Shown one piece after another: positions 1-10,800 of a stretch of DNA of 33,985 nt (positions are counted from its first letter, which is position 1; each line of letters opens with the position of its first letter). The notes under the pieces were generated by a model, which had not been told where the DNA came from, did not search any database, and saw only the letters and a list, made by a program, of their open reading frames with translations. Source of the DNA: an uncultured Clostridia bacterium (GTDB taxonomy: Bacteria > Bacillota > Clostridia > UBA1381). Where the stretch lies: NCBI GenBank assembly GCA_947626045.1, contig CANQQS010000011.1, positions 1 through 33,985 on the forward strand. The letters are read 5' to 3'. Both the position numbers and the translations under genes were made by a program.

Positions 1-441
1 GGCACAGTTGAAGAAATCAAAGAGATGGAAATTGTCGGCGTAAAGCGTCAGTATTACGTTGTTCGTTTTGCTATCGGTAACATGGTAACAAACATACCTA
101 TAGAGAGCGCGGACGGGATAGGCATACGTCCCGTAATCGACAAAAGCGAAGCGAAAAAAGCTCTCCAGTCGTTTCTCGACGCGGACGTTGAGGACGACAG
201 CAACTGGAACAAGCGCCAGCGCGACAATCTCGTAAAGGTTAAGTCGGGGGACATATATCAGGTACTTGCGGTCGTTAAGGAATTAATGTACCGCGACAAG
301 ACAAAGGGGCTTTCCACGAGCGAGCGCAAAACGCTCGGCAGCGCGAAGCAGATAGTGGTAAGTGAGCTTGTGCTTTCGGAGGTCGCGGACATAGGCGACA
401 TCGAAAGCATAATGAACGATACCGTAGAGGCTCTTATATAG
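1..441 (+). CDS. CarD/CdnL-family transcriptional regulator, C-terminal part (5' end outside window)
   Basis: Frame stays open to base 1 (GTVEEIKEMEIVG...); the C-terminal helical region (..RQRDNLVKVKSGDIYQVLAVVKELMYRDKTKGLSTSERKTLGSAKQIVVSELVLS) is typical of CarD; followed directly by ispDF. Confidence 0.85.
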   Translation, partial: GTVEEIKEMEIVGVKRQYYVVRFAIGNMVTNIPIESADGIGIRPVIDKSEAKKALQSFLDADVEDDSNWNKRQRDNLVKVKSGDIYQVLAVVKELMYRDKTKGLSTSERKTLGSAKQIVVSELVLSEVADIGDIESIMNDTVEALI

Positions 442-447
442 TAATTG

Positions 448-482
448 TCGGCACATTTCTTAATCGGAAATGTGCCGATTTA
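448..482 (+). terminator. Rho-independent terminator after carD
   Basis: Perfect 11-bp stem tcggcacattt / aaatgtgccga (448-458 / 468-478) followed by a short T-rich stretch. Confidence 0.6.
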
Positions 483-508
483 TGCTGCGTAAAAAACGGG
501 AGGATAAA

Positions 509-1198
509 ATGAAAATCACGGCTGTAATAGTTGCCGGAGGCAAGGGTACGCGCATGGGCGCGGGACGGAACAAGGTCTTTCTCACAATCGGCGGGCGAGA
601 GGTAATACATTTTACGCTGTCGGCGTTCGAATGGAATAAAAACATTGATGAAATAGTGATAGTAACGGGCGCGGACGACATTGAAGAGTGCAAAAAAATC
701 GTGCGAGACAGCGGCTTTAAAAAGGTCGCCTGCATAACCGATGGCGGCGAGACGCGTAGGCAGTCTGTATATAACGGTCTTAAAAAAGCGACGGGCGATA
801 TTGTGCTTATTCACGACGGCGCTCGCGCGCTTGTGACCGATAAGGAAATCGACGCGGCATTGGAGGACTGCATACATTTCGGCGCGGCAGCGGTTGGTGT
901 AAAATGTAAGGACACGCTGAAAACCGCCGATGAAAAAGGCTACATTACAGACACTCCCGACCGCGAAAGCACATATTTAATACAAACCCCGCAGGCGTTT
1001 TATACCGCTGACATACTTGCAATGCACAAAAAAGCGGAAGAAGAAGGTTTTGAGGTGACCGACGACTGCATGATAGCGGAACACTTCGGCAAAAGGGTAA
1101 AAATAAGCGAGGGCAGCTACGACAACATAAAGCTTACAACTCCTATCGACATGATTGTGGCGGAGGAAATTTTAAGGAGCAGGGGAGATATAGAATGA
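509..1198 (+). CDS. ispD: 2-C-methyl-D-erythritol 4-phosphate cytidylyltransferase
   Basis: [17 protein letters not shown] nucleotidyltransferase motif, [12 protein letters not shown]; gggagg RBS upstream of ATG 509 (the ORF-track start at 470 lies inside the upstream hairpin). Confidence 0.93.
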   Translation: MKITAVIVAGGKGTRMGAGRNKVFLTIGGREVIHFTLSAFEWNKNIDEIVIVTGADDIEECKKIVRDSGFKKVACITDGGETRRQSVYNGLKKATGDIVLIHDGARALVTDKEIDAALEDCIHFGAAAVGVKCKDTLKTADEKGYITDTPDRESTYLIQTPQAFYTADILAMHKKAEEEGFEVTDDCMIAEHFGKRVKISEGSYDNIKLTTPIDMIVAEEILRSRGDIE

Positions 1199-1662
1199 GA
1201 ATAGGACAAGGCTATGACGTACACAAGCTCGTCGAGGGACGCGACTGCATAATATGCGGCGTAAAAATACCGTACGAAAAAGGACTGCTCGGTCACAGCG
1301 ACGCGGACGTCGCGCTTCACGCGCTGTCGGACGCGATACTCGGCGCGGCGGCGATGGGAGATATAGGAAAGCACTTCCCCGACACCGACCCCAAATATAA
1401 AGGTGCTTCGAGCCGCGCGCTTCTTTGCGAGGTTATGAAAATTGTCGGAAGCAGGGGATACAAGGTTGTAAACGCCGATATTACAATAGTGGCGCAAAAA
1501 CCTAAAATGTCGCCGTACATTGACGAGATGCGGAAGAATGTGGCTGAGGATTTGGGTGTTGACACTGACGCTGTGAGCGTAAAGGCGACCACAACGGAAA
1601 AGCTCGGCTTCGAGGGACGCGGCGAAGGCATTTCGGCTATGGCGGTCGTGCTGCTCGATTAA
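1195..1662 (+). CDS. ispF: 2-C-methyl-D-erythritol 2,4-cyclodiphosphate synthase
   Basis: [66 protein letters not shown] overlap with ispD. Confidence 0.96.
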   Translation: MRIGQGYDVHKLVEGRDCIICGVKIPYEKGLLGHSDADVALHALSDAILGAAAMGDIGKHFPDTDPKYKGASSRALLCEVMKIVGSRGYKVVNADITIVAQKPKMSPYIDEMRKNVAEDLGVDTDAVSVKATTTEKLGFEGRGEGISAMAVVLLD

Positions 1663-1675
1663 GGAGGAAACTTTT

Positions 1676-2638
1676 TTGAATATATACGATTTTGACGAAA
1701 CTATCTACGACGGCGACAGCACGAGGGATTTCTATTTTTACAGCCTGAAAAAACACCCGTCGATACTGCTCACCGTTCCGTACATGGCGTGGGGATTTTT
1801 TCTTTATATAATAGGCGCGATAGAAAAAACGCGCGCGAAGGAAATAATGTACCGATTTCTGCGCCACATTCCCGACGCTGACGCGGATATAGAGGACTTC
1901 TGGAACAGAAACGAAAACAAAATAAAGCCGTGGTACAAAAACAGGCAGCAAGAGGACGACGTTATAATCTCCGCGTCGCCCGAGTTCCTGCTCGCGCCGA
2001 TATGTGAAAGGCTCGGCATAAAGCATCTTATCGCATCACGTGTGGACAAGAAAACGGGTAAGTACACCGGTAAAAACTGTCACGACACGGAAAAGGTAAC
2101 GCGTCTTAACGAAGCTCTGCCCGACGCGCACTGCAACGAATTTTACTCCGACTCTCTCTCCGACGCGCCGCTTGCAGAAATCTCGGACAAGGCGATGATA
2201 ATAAAGGGCGACAAGCTTATTCCGTGGGACGAGTATAAGCCGTCAAAACTCAGTATGTTCTTTACGCGCGAGTTTTTGTCGTTCGTGATAGTCGGCGGTA
2301 TAAACACATTGAGCAACGTGATTTTTTCCACGATATACTCGTTCTTTATACATGATGCGACGCTTGCGTTCATACCCGGGTATATAACGTCGAATGTTGT
2401 TTCGTACCTGTTAAACAGCTTCCTCACATTTAAGGAAAAGCTCGGCGTTGTGAAATTTATAAAATTTTTCATATCATATATACCGAACTTTATAATACAG
2501 ACCGTGATCGTATGGCTTTACAGCCGATTTGTCGGCGGAAGCCCGATAATAGCCTACGCGATAGCGGCGGTTATCGGTGTGCCGGTCACGTTTGTGCTTA
2601 TGAAGATATTTGCCTTCGGTAAAAAGAAGGAAAAATAA
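1676..2638 (+). CDS. HAD-superfamily (HAD-IB/PSP-like) phosphatase fused to GtrA-family membrane domain
   Basis: N-terminal YDFDETIYDGDS HAD motif I plus YSDSLSDAPL; C-terminal FLSFVIVGGINTLSNVIFSTIYSFF...VVSYLLNSFLTFKE GtrA signature. TTG start preceded by aaggagg. Confidence 0.85.
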   Translation: MNIYDFDETIYDGDSTRDFYFYSLKKHPSILLTVPYMAWGFFLYIIGAIEKTRAKEIMYRFLRHIPDADADIEDFWNRNENKIKPWYKNRQQEDDVIISASPEFLLAPICERLGIKHLIASRVDKKTGKYTGKNCHDTEKVTRLNEALPDAHCNEFYSDSLSDAPLAEISDKAMIIKGDKLIPWDEYKPSKLSMFFTREFLSFVIVGGINTLSNVIFSTIYSFFIHDATLAFIPGYITSNVVSYLLNSFLTFKEKLGVVKFIKFFISYIPNFIIQTVIVWLYSRFVGGSPIIAYAIAAVIGVPVTFVLMKIFAFGKKKEK

Positions 2639-2643
2639 AAAAG

Positions 2644-2701
2644 AAGGCTCCATGCCTCCTACAGAACGTCTTTGGCGTTCCTTAAGGGGAGCATGGAGCC
2701 T
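2644..2701. terminator. Bidirectional terminator between convergent genes
   Basis: aggctccatgc (2644-2654) / gcatggagcct (2691-2701) with an inner gaacg/cgttc pair; T-rich on the minus strand (ggagccttcttttttatttt) and gttttgtt on the plus strand. Confidence 0.8.
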
Positions 2702-4821
2702 GTTTTGTTCCACATATAAATCCTTACCGAATTTATCGCCTTATTATTGTCCGCGCACAGCGTTACCGTTTCAAGCATATCGGCTTCGTTTACCGTCTTT
2801 TCTGAAAAGCCCGTCAGCGCTCCGTTTTCGTCGTACACAGCCAGAATCACCGTGAACGGCTCAACCGACCGCGAGTATTCTCTCGTAAGACGCGCGGAGG
2901 TGTTCGGAAAGTCGATATAAGCCATTATCCGCGGCGGAGAGTCTCCTTTTTTTACCTCGGTACCGTTATCGTCCGTAATACGCGCCGACATATCAAGCGT
3001 ATCGAAAGTGATATATTTCAGCGTGTATTCTGCGTCGCCGACAACCTCCGTAATATCGGGTTCCCATACGGGAACATTCACATAATATCCGTCAAGCGGC
3101 TCTTTATCGTATTCGCCGTTGTATTCGGGCATTTCTCCGTAAGGCATAGAATCCGTTTCAAGAACATTTCCGATTTCGTCCTTCCATGTTATCGTGTATT
3201 CTCTGAGTGTCTTTGTAAACCGCGCCGTGTACGCCGTATCTTCCGTGACGGCGGACGGTTCGGGATCCCAGCCGTCAAATGTATAAACATATTTGTTGTC
3301 GGCTTCTTTTTCAACCGGCGCGTGGCTCGGAATACTTCCGCGCATCACCGATTCACTGTCTATAACGCTGCCGTCGTCACCGAGCCATGTTATTTCAAAA
3401 AAGAAATGTTCCTCCGCGTACCGCATTGCGCCGCTTGCGCTGAGCCTGCGGTTCCCGTTCACATAGTGGCCCGAATATGTCATCGTGTCAACCGCGTCCG
3501 CTCCGCCCGTTATGCACTCCTTTATATCGGCTGGAGTAAACGACGGATATTTTCCCTTCAGCACAGCAGCCATACTTGAGACGAGCGGCGTTGCCTGTGA
3601 TGTGCCGGAAAGCTGTTTATATGAATCATTCTGTAAATTTGTATTGGCGGTACTCCATATTTTATCCCCCGGCGCGGCTACATCCACCGAATCACCGTAA
3701 TTTGAAAAATACGCGAGTTTATCGTCCGCGGTGCTTGCGCCCACGGATATAACGTTGTCAAAGTCGTACTGCGCGGGATATGAGACTGTGTTGGGACTGT
3801 CGTTGTTTGCGCCGGAATTGCCCGCCGCGGCGACAAAAAGCGTACTTTCGCACGACTGTATCGCCTCTTTCATTGCGTCGCTGTCAATGCCGCACCAGCT
3901 GCAGTTCGCAATGGGGATATTCATTTTCTTTACATAATTTATGGCTTCCGCAATTATCTCAATATCGGTAGTTTTTGTTCTTGAGCCTCCCAATATTGCG
4001 TCGTAAAAGACCTTGAGCGGCAATATTTTTGCAGCGCCGCTTTCGATGCTGCCGGCAAGCGAGGCTGTGCCAACGCCGTTGCCCGTTACGGCGCTAATTA
4101 CTCCGGAAACGTGAGTGCCGTGACCCTGCATGGGGTACTGAGTGTTATATCCGTCGTCGGGGTCGTTATCGCCGCCCTTGCTGAAATCCCAGCCGCTCAC
4201 ATCGTCCGTGTAACCGTTATTGTCGTCGTCCTCGCCGTTATCGGGTATTTCGTCGGGATTTACCCATATGTTATCCGCAATATCCTCCTGCTGCGCGAAA
4301 ATTCCCGAATCAAGCACTGCCACGGTGACGTCCGAGCAGTCAATATCCATGTTCCAGACAGCTTCCGCGTCCACTATGCCGAACTGATAGTTTTTCGCGG
4401 AATCGTCGCCCAGATAAATCGGGTCGTTCGGTATCGAATCAAGGTAATAGTAATAATTCGGTTCGGCATACTTCACCGCGCCGGATGCATTGAGTGCGTC
4501 AACCGCTTCAAGCACTTTATCCTCACCGGCTTCGGGCAGCGTAAGCTTTACAATGCTGCCGCCGGTTTCGGACATCAGCGATATGCCGCCCGCATTTGCG
4601 GACAAATCCATAAGCTTCCTCGTATCGGTTATACCGAGACGCGCGAGAGTATCCTCGTAGCCTCCCGCGCCTGCCATACGTATACGCGTGTAATCGGGCT
4701 TTGTCACGACGATAACCGAGCTGTCATCAAATTTCGGCAAATCCTCCGCTTCCGCGCCGCATGAAAAAAGGAGTGCAAAAAGAACAGCCGTAAACATCAT
4801 CACAAATCCGCGCTTGTTCAT
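2659..4821 (-). CDS. Secreted S8 (subtilisin-like) serine peptidase with C-terminal InlB-B-type repeat-like region
   Basis: Signal peptide (MNKRGFVMMFTAVLFALLFSCGAEA); catalytic motifs VAVLDSGI, GHGTHVSGVI, GTSQATPLVSS; YTITWKDEIGNVLETDSMPYGEMP-type repeats. ATG 4821 has an RBS at the expected distance (track start at 4830 is a GTG). Confidence 0.92.
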   Translation of the reverse strand: MNKRGFVMMFTAVLFALLFSCGAEAEDLPKFDDSSVIVVTKPDYTRIRMAGAGGYEDTLARLGITDTRKLMDLSANAGGISLMSETGGSIVKLTLPEAGEDKVLEAVDALNASGAVKYAEPNYYYYLDSIPNDPIYLGDDSAKNYQFGIVDAEAVWNMDIDCSDVTVAVLDSGIFAQQEDIADNIWVNPDEIPDNGEDDDNNGYTDDVSGWDFSKGGDNDPDDGYNTQYPMQGHGTHVSGVISAVTGNGVGTASLAGSIESGAAKILPLKVFYDAILGGSRTKTTDIEIIAEAINYVKKMNIPIANCSWCGIDSDAMKEAIQSCESTLFVAAAGNSGANNDSPNTVSYPAQYDFDNVISVGASTADDKLAYFSNYGDSVDVAAPGDKIWSTANTNLQNDSYKQLSGTSQATPLVSSMAAVLKGKYPSFTPADIKECITGGADAVDTMTYSGHYVNGNRRLSASGAMRYAEEHFFFEITWLGDDGSVIDSESVMRGSIPSHAPVEKEADNKYVYTFDGWDPEPSAVTEDTAYTARFTKTLREYTITWKDEIGNVLETDSMPYGEMPEYNGEYDKEPLDGYYVNVPVWEPDITEVVGDAEYTLKYITFDTLDMSARITDDNGTEVKKGDSPPRIMAYIDFPNTSARLTREYSRSVEPFTVILAVYDENGALTGFSEKTVNEADMLETVTLCADNNKAINSVRIYMWNKTGSMLPLRNAKDVL

Positions 4822-4862
4822 TTTATTCACTCCTCGCTTGTCGTTTATTCGTTGTTTTTGAA

Positions 4863-6125
4863 CTATCCCAGACTGTAAAAATCATCGAAGAACGACGGGT
4901 ACGACACACACGCGCACGTTTCGTCGTCAAGCGTTGAAACGCCGTCGGCAAGCTGCGACAAAACGGTTAAGCTCATAGCCATTCTGTGGTCGCCGTACGT
5001 CTTAAAGTCAGCACCGTGAATAGACTTGCCGCCGTTTATAATCATACCGTCGTCCGTTTCGGTAATATCAACGCCGCACTTTGTAAACTCATCAACAACG
5101 GCACGTATTCTGTTCGTTTCCTTAACCTTCAATTCCTGCGCGTCCTTTATAACCGTCGCGCCTTCGGCAAAAACAGCCGCGACGGCGATAATCGGCAGCT
5201 CGTCGATAAGCCTCGGTATAATGTCGCCGCCTATCGTGACGGCGCGCAGCGAGCTTGACCTGACCGTAATATCCGCCGCGCTTTCACCCGCGCTCACACG
5301 CTCGTTTTCAACCGTTATATCCGCACCCATATCCTTCAAAACGTCAATAATACCCGTTCTCGTCGGATTTGTGCCGACATTTTTTATCGTGATTTCGCTA
5401 TTCGGCATAATCGAGCCGAGTACCATGAAAAACGCCGCCGATGAAATATCCCCGGGAACAACCACATCTGCCGCTGACAGCCTGTCCGTGGTTTTTACCG
5501 TAATATCAAGCCCGTCAACGCTTATATCCGCGCCCATCGCGCCGAGCATAAGCTCCGTATGGTCGCGTGATTTTTCGATTTCTCTCACAATCGTTACTCC
5601 TTCGGCGTACAGTCCGGCGAGAATAATCGCCGTTTTAACCTGTGCCGACGCCACCGGCATTTTGTAGTCTATGCCGTGCAGACGCGAGCCGTGTATATAA
5701 AGAGGACAGTATTCGTTCTCAATGTTCGCGCCCATCAGCGCGAGCGGCTTTGTGACGCGCCCCATGGGACGCTTGCATATCGAAGCGTCGCCCGTTATCT
5801 CCGTATCGAACGGCTGCGCCGACAGTATGCCGCACAAAAGGCGCGTGGTCGTGCCGCTGTTACCCGTATACAGCGTCTTTTCCGGCTTTACAAGACCGCG
5901 CATACCGTTGCCGCGCACGGTCACCCTGTCGCCGCGCGCGTCTATTTCAACTCCCATACTGCGGAAGCAGTCTATTGTGGAAAGACAGTCCGCTCCCGGT
6001 AAAAATCCCGTAATCTCCGTAACGCCGTCCGCAAGCGAACCGAGCATTACGGCGCGGTGTGATATTGACTTGTCGCCCGGCACAGTGAGTACGCCGCGCG
6101 CGCTTTTTAACTTCTTAATCTCCAT
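4863..6125 (-). CDS. aroA: 3-phosphoshikimate 1-carboxyvinyltransferase (EPSP synthase)
   Basis: MEIKKLKSARGVLTVPGDKSISHRAVMLGSLA, GNSGTTTRLLCGIL, ELPIIAVAA, YGDHRMAMSL; ATG 6125 with ggagg RBS (the 74-aa extension in the ORF track is not supported). Confidence 0.96.
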   Translation of the reverse strand: MEIKKLKSARGVLTVPGDKSISHRAVMLGSLADGVTEITGFLPGADCLSTIDCFRSMGVEIDARGDRVTVRGNGMRGLVKPEKTLYTGNSGTTTRLLCGILSAQPFDTEITGDASICKRPMGRVTKPLALMGANIENEYCPLYIHGSRLHGIDYKMPVASAQVKTAIILAGLYAEGVTIVREIEKSRDHTELMLGAMGADISVDGLDITVKTTDRLSAADVVVPGDISSAAFFMVLGSIMPNSEITIKNVGTNPTRTGIIDVLKDMGADITVENERVSAGESAADITVRSSSLRAVTIGGDIIPRLIDELPIIAVAAVFAEGATVIKDAQELKVKETNRIRAVVDEFTKCGVDITETDDGMIINGGKSIHGADFKTYGDHRMAMSLTVLSQLADGVSTLDDETCACVSYPSFFDDFYSLG

Positions 6126-6153
6126 TCTTGTTCCTCCGATGTATTCTAAATCG

Positions 6154-6182
6154 ATTATACCACAAATAAAATAAAAAGACAA
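6154..6182 (-). promoter_or_regulatory. Sigma-A-type promoter for aroA
   Basis: Minus strand TTGTCT-17 nt-TATAAT upstream of aroA. Confidence 0.7.
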
Positions 6183-6213
6183 TACTTTCATATTAAATAC
6201 AAGGTGGTGCGGC

Positions 6214-7737
6214 ATGGAAAAAAGAAGCATAATAACGGGCGCGGTAATACTTATGGCTGCGAACGCCGTATCGAAAATACTCGGCGCGGTGCTGAAAATA
6301 CCGCTCGCATACATACTGCGCGAGGAAGGCATGGCGGTATACAACATCGCCTTTGAGGTTTACATAATGTTCCTATCGTTTATAATATCGGGACTGCCGT
6401 TCGCAATATCGAAACTGTCGGCGGAAGCCGCGTCGCGCGGTCAGCGTCTTCGTGAGCGCAGAATAGTGTCGCTGTCAACGTGGCTGCTTATCGCGATAGG
6501 CGCGGCGGGGTCGGTCATACTTTACTTTGCCGCGCCGTTTTTCGCGCTCGCCATGAAAGAGGAAAAGGCGGTGTACGCTATACGAATGATTTCACCGTCA
6601 ATATTCTTCGTCGCGCTCGGAACGGGATACAAAAGCTATTTCCAGGGCGTTTCGCACATGATTCCTGTCGCCGCGTCACAGGTCGCGGAAAGCTTCGTAA
6701 AGCTCATCGCCGGTTACGGACTGGCGCTATTGTTTATACACATGGGTACGGAGAAAACAGCGGGCGGCGCGATTATGGGCGTGACGGCGGGGGAGATAGT
6801 CGCGACGGCAATACTCGCGTTTGGCTATATTTTCCGTAAAAAGGAGGTTTACATAAAATCGGAGAACGCAAGCCGACGAGAAATACTTCGCGACCTTATG
6901 TCGCTAGCGCTGCCGCTTCTTTGCGCGTCGGTGGTATCGAACGCGCTCGGCACAGCCGACACGACGCTCACGAGAGCACGCCTTCTCGACGCCGGACTTA
7001 CGCCGGACGACGCGCGTTTTCTCTACGGCGCGTACACGGGCTACGCGCTCACGGTTTTCCACCTTCCCGTCGGAATACTCGCGACACTCGGAGTGAGCAT
7101 ACTTCCCGTGATAGCCGGCGCGTACGCGTCGGGTAACGAAAGGGGAGCGGGGAAAGCAGCTGAAATGGGCGTGAAAATATCGGTCGCACTGTCGGTGCCG
7201 TGCGCGGTGCTTATGTACGCGCTCAGCGGCGAAATACTCACGCTGCTGTTTAAAAACGACACATCCGCGCTTATGCTGAAAACCGTCGCACCGTGCGCCG
7301 TGCTGATGTGCGCCGCGCAGATGTCGGCAGCGGTGCTGCAGTCGGCGGGGAAGATAATGACGCCGTTCTTTAATTCGCTTATTGGTATAGGAATAAAGCT
7401 CGCGCTCGGCTATGTTCTTATCGGCAACCCCGAAATCAACATATACGGCAGCGTGATAGGCGCGATTGCGGCAAACGGCGCGGTAATGGCGCTCAACTTT
7501 ATATCGCTCCGAAGAAAGCTCAACATACGCCTCAACCTTGTAAACACGCTTGTAAAGCCGATATTCTGCGGCGCTGCCATGTTGTTTGTCATACAAATAA
7601 TACAGCCGCCTCTCTCGGGCTTCGGAACGCTTGCTTACACTGCGTCCGTATCGGCAGTATCATGCGCCGCGTACGCACTCACGCTGCTCGTAACGGGAAC
7701 GGTGTCGCGCGAGGAGATACGGCTTGTCGCGAGGTGA
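6214..7737 (+). CDS. MOP-superfamily polysaccharide/oligosaccharide flippase (SpoVB/YabM/MurJ-like)
   Basis: Polytopic; MEKRSIITGAVILMAANAVSKILGAVLKIPLAYILREEGMAVYNIAFEVYIMFLSF is typical of the SpoVB/YabM group; position before the mazG/yabO/yabP/yabQ/divIC cluster matches yabM. Confidence 0.85.
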   Translation: MEKRSIITGAVILMAANAVSKILGAVLKIPLAYILREEGMAVYNIAFEVYIMFLSFIISGLPFAISKLSAEAASRGQRLRERRIVSLSTWLLIAIGAAGSVILYFAAPFFALAMKEEKAVYAIRMISPSIFFVALGTGYKSYFQGVSHMIPVAASQVAESFVKLIAGYGLALLFIHMGTEKTAGGAIMGVTAGEIVATAILAFGYIFRKKEVYIKSENASRREILRDLMSLALPLLCASVVSNALGTADTTLTRARLLDAGLTPDDARFLYGAYTGYALTVFHLPVGILATLGVSILPVIAGAYASGNERGAGKAAEMGVKISVALSVPCAVLMYALSGEILTLLFKNDTSALMLKTVAPCAVLMCAAQMSAAVLQSAGKIMTPFFNSLIGIGIKLALGYVLIGNPEINIYGSVIGAIAANGAVMALNFISLRRKLNIRLNLVNTLVKPIFCGAAMLFVIQIIQPPLSGFGTLAYTASVSAVSCAAYALTLLVTGTVSREEIRLVAR

Positions 7738-7794
7738 CACGGCGGCTGCTGAATAAAAATTTAAAAAAGCGCCTAAAAAATTAATATTATTCCT

Positions 7795-7823
7795 TGATTT
7801 TAGCGAAGAAAAGTGATACAATA
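7795..7823 (+). promoter_or_regulatory. Sigma-A-type promoter for nifJ
   Basis: TTGATT-17 nt-TACAAT, about 58 bp before the ATG. Confidence 0.7.
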
Positions 7824-7881
7824 CCTTTATGTATATAAAAGATACACAAAATGACAAAAATAAAAGGAGGATTTTTTTCAG

Positions 7882-10800
7882 ATGGCAAGGAAAATGAAAA
7901 CAATGGACGGCAACAACGCCGCGGCATACGCATCATACGCGTTTACCGATGTTGCTGCCATCTACCCCATCACACCATCATCAACAATGGCGGAGGTCAC
8001 AGATAAGTGGGCAGCCGCAGGTCAGAAGAATATCTTCGGACGTACGGTAAAGGTTGTTGAAATGCAGTCGGAGGCGGGCGCAGCGGGCGCTGTTCACGGT
8101 TCGCTTACGGCTGGCGCACTCACGACAACATACACCGCTTCACAGGGTCTTCTCCTTATGATCCCGAACATGTTCAAGATTGCGGGCGAACAGCTTCCGT
8201 GCGTATTCAACGTATCGGCAAGAGCTATCGCTTCACACGCGCTTTCGATCTTCGGCGATCACAGCGACGTTATGGCGTGCCGTCAGACAGGTTTCGCAAT
8301 GCTCGCTTCGACAAACCCGCAGGAAGCTATGGATCTCGGCGCGGTAGCACACCTTTCGACAATCAAGTCGAGAATACCGTTCCTTCACTTCTTCGACGGC
8401 TTCAGAACGTCGCATGAGTATCAGAAGGTAGCTTGCTGGGATTATGACGAGCTTGCAAAGATGGTTGACTGGGATGCTATAAACGACTTCAGAAGAGGCT
8501 CGTTAAGCCCCGAACATCCGGCTCAGAGAGGTACGGCGCAGAACGGCGACGTATTCTTCCAGGCGAGGGAGTCGTGCAACAAGACATATGACGCAGTTCC
8601 CGAGGTCGTAGAGGAGTACATGAATAAGGTCAACGCCGCAATTGGTTCTGACTATCATCTGTTTAACTACTACGGCGCACCCGACGCGGAGCAGGTAATC
8701 GTTGCTATGGGCAGCGTCTGCGATACTATCGAGGAAACCGTTGACTACCTCAACAAGAACGGTCAGAAGGTTGGTCTTGTAAAGGTAAGACTGTACAGAC
8801 CGTTCTCGGCTAAGCACCTTATTGACGCTATCCCCGACACTGTTAAGAAGATTTCGGTTCTCGACAGAACGAAGGAAGCCGGTTCAATCGGCGAGCCGCT
8901 TTACCTCGACGTTGTAGCCGCTCTCCAGAACAGCAAGTTTGCCGGCGTTGACATTTACGCGGGACGTTACGGTCTCGGTTCAAAGGACACAACTCCGGCT
9001 TGCATTATCGCTGTATACAAGAACACGGAAAAGAGAAGATTTACGGTCGGCATTAACGATGACCTTACAAACCTCTCACTGCCGCTTGACGAGAACCCCG
9101 ACACAACGCCGGAGGGTATCACAAGCTGTAAGTTCTGGGGTCTCGGCGCGGACGGTACGGTAGGCGCTAACAAGAACTCCGTTAAGATTATAGGCGACCA
9201 CACCGAAATGAACGTACAGGCATACTTCGACTACGACTCAAAGAAGTCGGGCGGTCTCACATGCTCGCACCTCCGTTTCGGTCACCCGAAAATCACATCA
9301 ACATATCTTATCAACAAGGCTGACTTCGTTGCGTGCCACAAGGCTTCATATGTAAGACAGTACGACATGGTACAGGACGTTAAGCCGGGCGGCGTATTCC
9401 TCTTGAACTGCTCATGGAATGTTGACGAGCTTTCCGAGCATCTTCCCGGACAGGTTAAGAAGTACATCGCCGACAACAACATTCAGTTCTATACGATAGA
9501 CGGCGTTAAGATAGGTAAGGAAATCGGTCTCGGCAACAGAATAAACACCGTTCTCCAGTCGGCATTCTTCAAGCTTTCGGGCATACTTCCCGAGGCAGAC
9601 GCTATCCGGTACATGAAGGACGCAGCTACCGCTTCCTATTCAAAGAAGGGTGACGCGGTTGTTAAGATGAACCACGACGCTATCGACGCGGGCGCTCAGC
9701 AGGTTGTTAAGGTTGACGTTCCCGAGGATTGGAAGAATGCGGAATATGAGGATCTTGCTATTAAGCACGAGGGCGAGGGCAAGCTCATTGACTTCGTAAA
9801 CGACATTCTCGTTCCTATAAATCAGTTCAGAGGCGCAAGCCTTCCCGTTTCGGCGTTCGAGAAGTACCAGAGAGGTGAAGTGCCTCTGGGCAGCGCGGCG
9901 TTTGAAAAGAGAGGCATCGCTATCGACGTTCCCGTATGGAACAACGAAACATGTATCCAGTGCGGCAACTGCTCGTACGTATGTCCTCACGCTTGTATCC
10001 GTCCCGTTGTACTCACGAAGGAAGAGCTTGACAACGCTCCCGAGGGTATCAAGTATCAGAACGCTATGCAGCTCGACGGACTTTACTACGCAATGGCTAT
10101 ATCGGTTCTCGACTGTACCGGCTGCGGAAGCTGCGCCAACGTATGTCCCGTAAACAACGCGGGCAAGAAGGATCCGGCTCTCGTTATGAAGCCGCTCGAC
10201 GAGAATCTTGACGAGCAGAAGGGTTATGACTACCTCGTAACTCTCGCTGAGAAGCAGGAGGTTCTTGACAAGTTCAAGGCTTCAACGGTTAAGGGCAGCC
10301 AGTTCAGAATGCCTTACCTCGAGTTTTCCGGCGCTTGCGCGGGCTGCGGCGAAACACCGTACGCAAAGCTCGTTACACAGCTCTTCGGCGACAGAATGTA
10401 CCTTGCGAACGCAACGGGCTGCTCGTCGATTTGGGGTGGTTCATGCCCGTCAACACCGTACACCACAAACAGTGAAGGTCACGGTCCCGCATGGGCTAAC
10501 TCGCTGTTTGAGGATAATGCGGAGTTCGGTCTCGGTATGTATATCGCTCAGAACACATTGAGAGAAGCAAATATAGCAAGACTTGAAAAGATCGCGGCTG
10601 AAAACGCTGACGTTAAGCCGGCTGTTGACAAGTTCATCGAAACAAAGAACGACGGCGAGGCTAACAAGGTTGCTACGGACGAACTTCTTAAGGCTATCGC
10701 GAACATCAACTCCGAGGAAGCTAAGAACGTACTCGCCGACAAGGAATTTCTTTCAAAGAAGTCCTGCTGGATATTCGGCGGCGACGGCTGGGCATACGAC

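Noticed and set aside
4111-4764. 217-aa plus-strand ORF antisense to the S8 protease
   Set aside because: Antisense to the catalytic and propeptide region of a clear subtilisin; Val/Ile-rich shadow translation.
6126-6347. N-terminal 74-aa extension of AroA in the ORF track
   Set aside because: Family N-terminus begins at MEIKKLKSARGVLTVPGDKSISHR with its own RBS and promoter; the extension overlaps the divergent flippase gene.
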